7,074 nt of DNA from Deltaproteobacteria bacterium (GTDB taxonomy: Bacteria > Desulfobacterota > DSM-4660 > Desulfatiglandales > HGW-15): positions 1 through 7,074 of the forward strand of contig JAFGPH010000206.1 in assembly GCA_016926135.1 (NCBI GenBank), given 5' to 3'. Positions 4,006-7,074 of the stretch are shown in pieces. Position 1 is the stretch's first letter. The number at the start of each line of letters is the position of its first letter. Position numbers and translations under genes: made by a program. The notes under the pieces are model-generated. The model saw only the letters and a program-made list of their open reading frames with translations, ran no database searches and was not told the origin of the DNA.

Positions 4006-6417
4006 GTGCAAGCGAACCGGTCCCCACTGCAACCGATCAAGTGGGGGCCGGTTCGTCCCTCTGAAAGCCCCATGAGCTGCCGGACGCAACCGCATCGTGC
4101 CCTCCCCCTCTTTGGTCTCGGCCGAAGTGACTGCCTTCCTGCCGCAGGCAGGCCCCGTATGGATTCATCCTCAAAGAGGCTCTCCCCCCTTTGCCAAACT
4201 GTGCATTTCCCACATTTTCTGCTGGACACAAGGGGGGTCGATCTCAACGCTGTGAGAGATCCATCCCAGTTCCCGCACAAAAAGCACAATGACCACAATA
4301 TATTACTCTCCCCTCCCTTGACGGGAGGGGATATAGGGGAGGGTGGAAGATGTGCATTTCTCACCCCCACCCCGACCCTCCCCCGTCGAAGGGGGAGGGA
4401 GAAACCCGCTGTTTCGAAAACAGATTTTTGCACCCCCTGTGTCGAGCATCCGACTTATGGGACACGATCAGTTTGCCAAAGGGGGGTCGGGGCGCATTTC
4501 CTGATCCTGCTTCTCTGCTTCATCCATTTTCTTCGCCCTTCCCCTACCCTTGCGGGTTACAAAGACGACATTGGGTTCACCCTGCTTCAATCGGAGCTGG
4601 GCGCAAGCATGCCTAGCGGCAGTGGGGTGGCTGTCACCCAGGTGGAGGCCAGGACTTCCTACCCCCCGAACCCGCTTGGTCCCTTCATGCCGGATACGTC
4701 CGACTCTCAGTTCTCCGGCAAGACAATCACGAAGAAGACGTCCGACAGCGTATCCGGGTATTCGGCCCACGCAACCACAGTGGGTAAGCTCTTCTACGGG
4801 AATACGTCCTCCCTGTCACCGGGGATGATCACCATCGACTGCTACGAGGCCAATCATTACCTGAGCAACGGCTTCCTCCATTTCGGGTATTCCTATCAGC
4901 CGGGATACACCTTCTCGTCTTCTGACAAGTCTTCGCCCAGCCGGGTCGCAAATCACAGTTGGGTAGGAAGCACAACCCTCCCTGCCGATGCCTCCAACAT
5001 GCTTAGACGCCTGGACTTCGTGGTCGAAACCGATGGGTTCATCCAGGTCGTGGCTCCCAATCAGTGGACGAGCAACGATAGGCCTCTTCTGATCAGCTCC
5101 TTCAACTCCATTTCGGTGGGCGTGTCTGGAAATCACGGCACTGACCATCAGATAGGGTCGGTCGCCGTGGATTCAACCTACACGGGTGGACGAGTGAAAC
5201 CGGATGTTGTCGCACCCAACAGCCCAACGAGCTACTCTACGCCGCTCGGGGCATCAACAGCGGCTCTTCTTGTTCAAACGGGCAAGACCGTGAGCCTATC
5301 CACAGATCCCATCCAGCGGTACACGACCAACCGGGATGGCGAAAACATCTACAATGCCGAGCGTTCCGAGGTCATCAAGGCAGCAATGATGGCAGGTGCC
5401 GAAAGGGTCACCCACAATCCCACCTTTGCCAACCTCACTGACTATCGGGTCGATCTCGGAGACAAAACCGCAAACGGACTGGATCGCCGCTTCGGCGCAG
5501 GCCAGTTGAACGCCTATCACAGCTATCACATCATTGCCGCAGGCGAGCAGAATGGCGCCGAGGACTACCCCACAGGCCAAGGAAACATCGGTCTGTACGG
5601 CTTTGATTCCGATCCTTCTTTCGGCGGGAATGGTGGAAGCAACACCACCGCATCTTACTATTTCACGGCAGACCAGGAACACCGGATGCTGTATGCTTCG
5701 CTTGTCTGGAACATCGACATCGATGGCGGGACATGGAACAACTGGAACGGCACCGCCACTCTTCACAATCTGGACCTCTTCCTCCATGATGTGACGGACC
5801 CTCTGAGCCCTCGGCTTGTAGCAGGCTCCACCGGAATCGGGGAGAACACGGAAAATCTGTGGGTTCCCCTAGCCCCGGGCAGGAATTACAGGCTTCAGGT
5901 CACAGGACAAGGCACGTTCAACTGGGATTTTGCGCTCGCGTGGCGTATGACCGAACCGCCTGACTCTGACGGCGACAAGCTGCCGGACGACTGGGAAGTC
6001 TACTATGGGATGGACTACCTGAACTCAGAGGAAGGTCTTGGCGATTCAGGAATCGACTCCGACTCGGACGGCATCGCCGACGATTGGGAGGTGTATTACG
6101 GATTGAGTCATTTGGTTCCGGCTGACGCCTTCCTCGATCCAGATGACGACGGGCTCAGCAACCTCGGCGAGTACCAATGCGGAACGGATCCGGGGAACCC
6201 TGACACAGACGGCGACGGCTTCAGTGATGGGTTCGAGGTGTCAGGCGGCTATGACCCCCTGGACCCCGACTCCAAGCCCCCCGCCTACGCCGTCCCATCG
6301 CTCGGGGGTGTGGGTTTCTCAGTCAGTTTGGTGCTTCTGGTAGTGCTGGGCGCAGCCACATTGCGGGAAGTGAGAAAGTCCGGAAGGGCTTCACAGCGGA
6401 GTCCCGGAAGACGCTGA
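4006..6417 (+). CDS. Exported S8-like peptidase with calcium-type repeats and IPTL-like tail (start unresolved)
   Basis: The frame is open from GTG 4006, but the first 160 or so codons cover a hairpin and repeats, so real coding probably begins near 4490. A signal peptide core, FLILLLCFIHFL (165-176), ends at TLA (183). The domain then follows subtilase order: GSGVAVTQVEA (205-215) with Glu214 where Asp is usual, YSAHATTVG with His255, VANHSW with Asn316 as the oxyanion residue, and KPDVVAPN followed by LGASTAALL with Ser417. A C-terminal beta domain precedes three Asp-rich repeats (653-755) such as DSDGDKLPDDWEVYYG, like thrombospondin type-3 calcium sites. AVPSLGGVG (762-770), a membrane segment and basic residues form an IPTL-CTERM-like anchor, different from its neighbours' tails. 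The family is probably proteolytic and surface-exposed. No ATG, GTG or TTG with a good ribosome site lies near the signal peptide. Confidence 0.8.
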   Translation: MQANRSPLQPIKWGPVRPSESPMSCRTQPHRALPLFGLGRSDCLPAAGRPRMDSSSKRLSPLCQTVHFPHFLLDTRGVDLNAVRDPSQFPHKKHNDHNILLSPPLTGGDIGEGGRCAFLTPTPTLPRRRGREKPAVSKTDFCTPCVEHPTYGTRSVCQRGVGAHFLILLLCFIHFLRPSPTLAGYKDDIGFTLLQSELGASMPSGSGVAVTQVEARTSYPPNPLGPFMPDTSDSQFSGKTITKKTSDSVSGYSAHATTVGKLFYGNTSSLSPGMITIDCYEANHYLSNGFLHFGYSYQPGYTFSSSDKSSPSRVANHSWVGSTTLPADASNMLRRLDFVVETDGFIQVVAPNQWTSNDRPLLISSFNSISVGVSGNHGTDHQIGSVAVDSTYTGGRVKPDVVAPNSPTSYSTPLGASTAALLVQTGKTVSLSTDPIQRYTTNRDGENIYNAERSEVIKAAMMAGAERVTHNPTFANLTDYRVDLGDKTANGLDRRFGAGQLNAYHSYHIIAAGEQNGAEDYPTGQGNIGLYGFDSDPSFGGNGGSNTTASYYFTADQEHRMLYASLVWNIDIDGGTWNNWNGTATLHNLDLFLHDVTDPLSPRLVAGSTGIGENTENLWVPLAPGRNYRLQVTGQGTFNWDFALAWRMTEPPDSDGDKLPDDWEVYYGMDYLNSEEGLGDSGIDSDSDGIADDWEVYYGLSHLVPADAFLDPDDDGLSNLGEYQCGTDPGNPDTDGDGFSDGFEVSGGYDPLDPDSKPPAYAVPSLGGVGFSVSLVLLVVLGAATLREVRKSGRASQRSPGRR
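4013..4055 (+). terminator. Strong hairpin after the 3399-3968 gene
   Basis: CGAACCGG (4013-4020) pairs with CCGGTTCG (4048-4055), and CCCCACT (4022-4028) with AGTGGGG (4040-4046). With the T-G pair between them this is a 16-bp stem and an 11-base loop. TCCCTC follows, a poor T tract. It lies 45 bp after the stop of the preceding gene and is a likely transcript end, although it falls inside the nominal open frame that starts at 4006. Confidence 0.5.
4183..4500. repeat. Cluster of C/G-rich inverted repeats before the S8-like gene
   Basis: Several palindromes are packed together. CCCCCCTTTGCCAAACTG (4183-4200) recurs inverted at 4469-4486 with one central mismatch, bracketing the block. CCCCCCTT (4183-4190) also pairs with AAGGGGGG (4230-4237). 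CCCCTCCC (4310-4317) pairs with GGGAGGGG (4323-4330). CCCTCCCCC (4376-4384) pairs with GGGGGAGGG (4391-4399), itself framed by TTTCTC (4357-4362) and GAGAAA (4399-4404). These resemble the units at 469-570 and 6466-6539. The block appears to be a mosaic of REP-like or MITE-like insertions reaching up to the signal peptide of the next gene. No transposase is present. Confidence 0.65.
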
Positions 6418-6465
6418 GAACTGTTTTGCCCCTGCCCTGCGTTCTCTACCGCCTTTGCTCAGAGG

Positions 6466-6539
6466 ATCTCCATCCCGTCCCCCTTTGTCAAAGGGCGGAA
6501 GCTTTTACCCCTCTTTGGCAAAGAGGGGCCGGGGGAGAT
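6466..6539. repeat. Palindromic repeat after the S8-like gene
   Basis: ATCTCC (6466-6471) and GGAGAT (6534-6539) are inverted ends. Inside are two palindromes: CCCTTTG (6481-6487) with CAAAGGG (6489-6495), and a 10-bp pair, CCCCTCTTTG (6508-6517) with CAAAGAGGGG (6519-6528). Two palindromes inside short inverted ends is the same design as at 469-570, so both are probably one family. Confidence 0.6.
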
Positions 6540-6580
6540 TTGATTCGTTCCATGGGGCAGGGCTTTTCATTCTTCCAGGG

Positions 6581-6600
6581 TGCCCCTCTCGGGGCATTAT
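6581..6600 (+). terminator. Short GC hairpin followed by TTAT
   Basis: TGCCCC (6581-6586) pairs with GGGGCA (6591-6596) around TCTC, followed by TTAT. It is a candidate intrinsic terminator for the S8-like gene, about 165 bp after its stop. Between here and 6720 no gene is visible; the sequence at 6661-6715 turns AT-rich and is the likeliest promoter region for the acyltransferase gene, but I could not settle on -35 and -10 boxes. Confidence 0.35.
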
Positions 6601-6720
6601 ACGGTGCCGTGAGCAGTGATTCAGCAACCCATCACCAGGTGCCGATTCTTCCATGGTGCGCCCCAATAATTATCTAACCTTCCTGTAATCAAACACTTAC
6701 AAAACGCTGATATTCTTCCT

Positions 6721-6750
6721 CAAGGTTCATTCCCCGGAAGGGGCACCTTG
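6721..6750 (+). promoter_or_regulatory. Hairpin in the leader of the acyltransferase-like gene
   Basis: CAAGGT (6721-6726) pairs with ACCTTG (6745-6750), and CCCC (6732-6735) pairs with GGGG (6740-6743) around GGAA, with an uneven internal loop. It ends 12 bases before GAGGAGG (6763-6769). It could be a leader structure or a chance palindrome. Confidence 0.25.
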
Positions 6751-6781
6751 GATACCACCATTGAGGAGGGAAGATCGGGAA

Positions 6782-7074
6782 ATGGAAAGAACGGCTCTGG
6801 GCACTCTCATACCCTTGGATGATACTCGTAACGGGCGCCGGCTCAAGAACTCCAGGACAACGGCAAATGCATGCCTGGAGCGCCTGCTCGCCGTCCACAG
6901 GGTGAAGGGCATCTGCGAGACGGTCCCCGCCTGCAGCGATTCGTATGAGTTCGCACGCAAGGCCCTCGATGCCCTGGACGTGACCCCTGTGGTCAGCGAC
7001 AGAGACCTCAAGGCCGTCCCGTCCTCCGGTCCTGCCGTGGTCATTGCCAACCATCCCTTCGGCGGTGTCGACGG
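6782..7074 (+). CDS. Lysophospholipid-acyltransferase-like protein (partial, 3' end outside window)
   Basis: ATG 6782 opens a frame that runs off the window after 97 full codons. At residues 89-96 it has ANHPFGGVD preceded by the strand GPAVVI. This matches the first conserved block of PlsC-type acyltransferases, in the hemolysin-like or ornithine-lipid (OlsA/OlsB-like) group, where the variant NHPFGG-x-[DE]-G carries the catalytic histidine. Members transfer acyl chains to lysolipids or ornithine at the inner face of the membrane. The region before it, with helix-like stretches and SDSYEFARKALDALDV, resembles the N-terminal helical part of that group. GAGGAGG at 6763-6769 lies 12 bases upstream, slightly far, and GGGA at 6777-6780 is closer. 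The remaining motifs lie beyond the window, so the substrate cannot be assigned. Confidence 0.75.
   Translation, partial: MERTALGTLIPLDDTRNGRRLKNSRTTANACLERLLAVHRVKGICETVPACSDSYEFARKALDALDVTPVVSDRDLKAVPSSGPAVVIANHPFGGVD

Noticed and set aside
4183..4500. CRISPR array in the repeat-dense block
   Set aside because: The repeats are inverted palindromes of differing sequence and spacing, not regularly spaced direct repeats with unique spacers, and no cas gene is near.
4350..4616. An 88-residue + strand frame across the repeat block and into the S8-like gene
   Set aside because: It translates palindromic repeats into Pro-rich sequence and is out of frame with the clear signal peptide and S8-like domain.
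6426..6677. An 83-residue + strand frame after the S8-like gene
   Set aside because: It runs through the 6466-6539 repeat and a hairpin, with no ribosome site or recognisable protein features.

Overview
This looks like a moderately GC-rich chromosomal segment from an environmental Gram-negative bacterium, most likely a Desulfobacterota (deltaproteobacterial) lineage. Three things suggest this: the receiver-domain tail at the left edge, secreted proteins ending in a VPIPGAVWLLGSGL-type PEP-CTERM sorting signal, and abundant C/G-rich palindromic repeats around CCCCCTTTG-CAAAGGGGG. The taxonomic call is inference from style; there is no rRNA or other marker gene.

Layout, left to right, all coding on the + strand: (1) the last 41 residues of a response-regulator receiver domain (1-126); (2) a hairpin-rich gap with a possible 39-residue exported peptide (351-470), cut off by a 102-bp palindromic repeat (469-570); (3) a 63-residue CxxC/CxxC zinc-ribbon-like protein (653-844); (4) a leader with a compact two-hairpin RNA-like element (1018-1099), then a 290-residue PEP-CTERM protein with propeller-like repeats (1202-2074); (5) a 337-residue exported PEP-CTERM protein with the full pattern of a pyroglutamyl-peptidase I (C15) enzyme (2243-3256), whose frame runs past its sorting signal into terminator-like DNA; (6) a second copy of the leader element (3293-3375) directly before a PEP-CTERM protein of about 190 residues (3399-3968); (7) about 500 bp of G/C-rich inverted repeats running into the start of a large S8-like exported peptidase with calcium-type repeats and an IPTL-like C-terminal anchor (open frame 4006-6417); (8) a repeat-bearing gap and the first 97 residues of a lysophospholipid-acyltransferase-like protein (6782 to the edge).

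The core, 1000-6417, reads as a small island of exported, envelope-sorted proteins: three share a near-identical exosortase-type tail and one has a related but different tail. Two are probable peptidases, so extracellular peptide processing is a reasonable but unproven theme. No exosortase, regulator or polysaccharide gene is visible here, so the sorting machinery must lie elsewhere.

The most unusual signals are the duplicated leader element, whose inner stems change in compensating ways and whose loop repeats its terminator arm (an attenuator or orphan-riboswitch candidate); the exported C15-type peptidase; and the S8-like peptidase with Glu at the usual Asp position and no recognisable start codon next to its signal peptide. 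No tRNA, rRNA, CRISPR array, insertion-sequence transposase or replication origin was seen.
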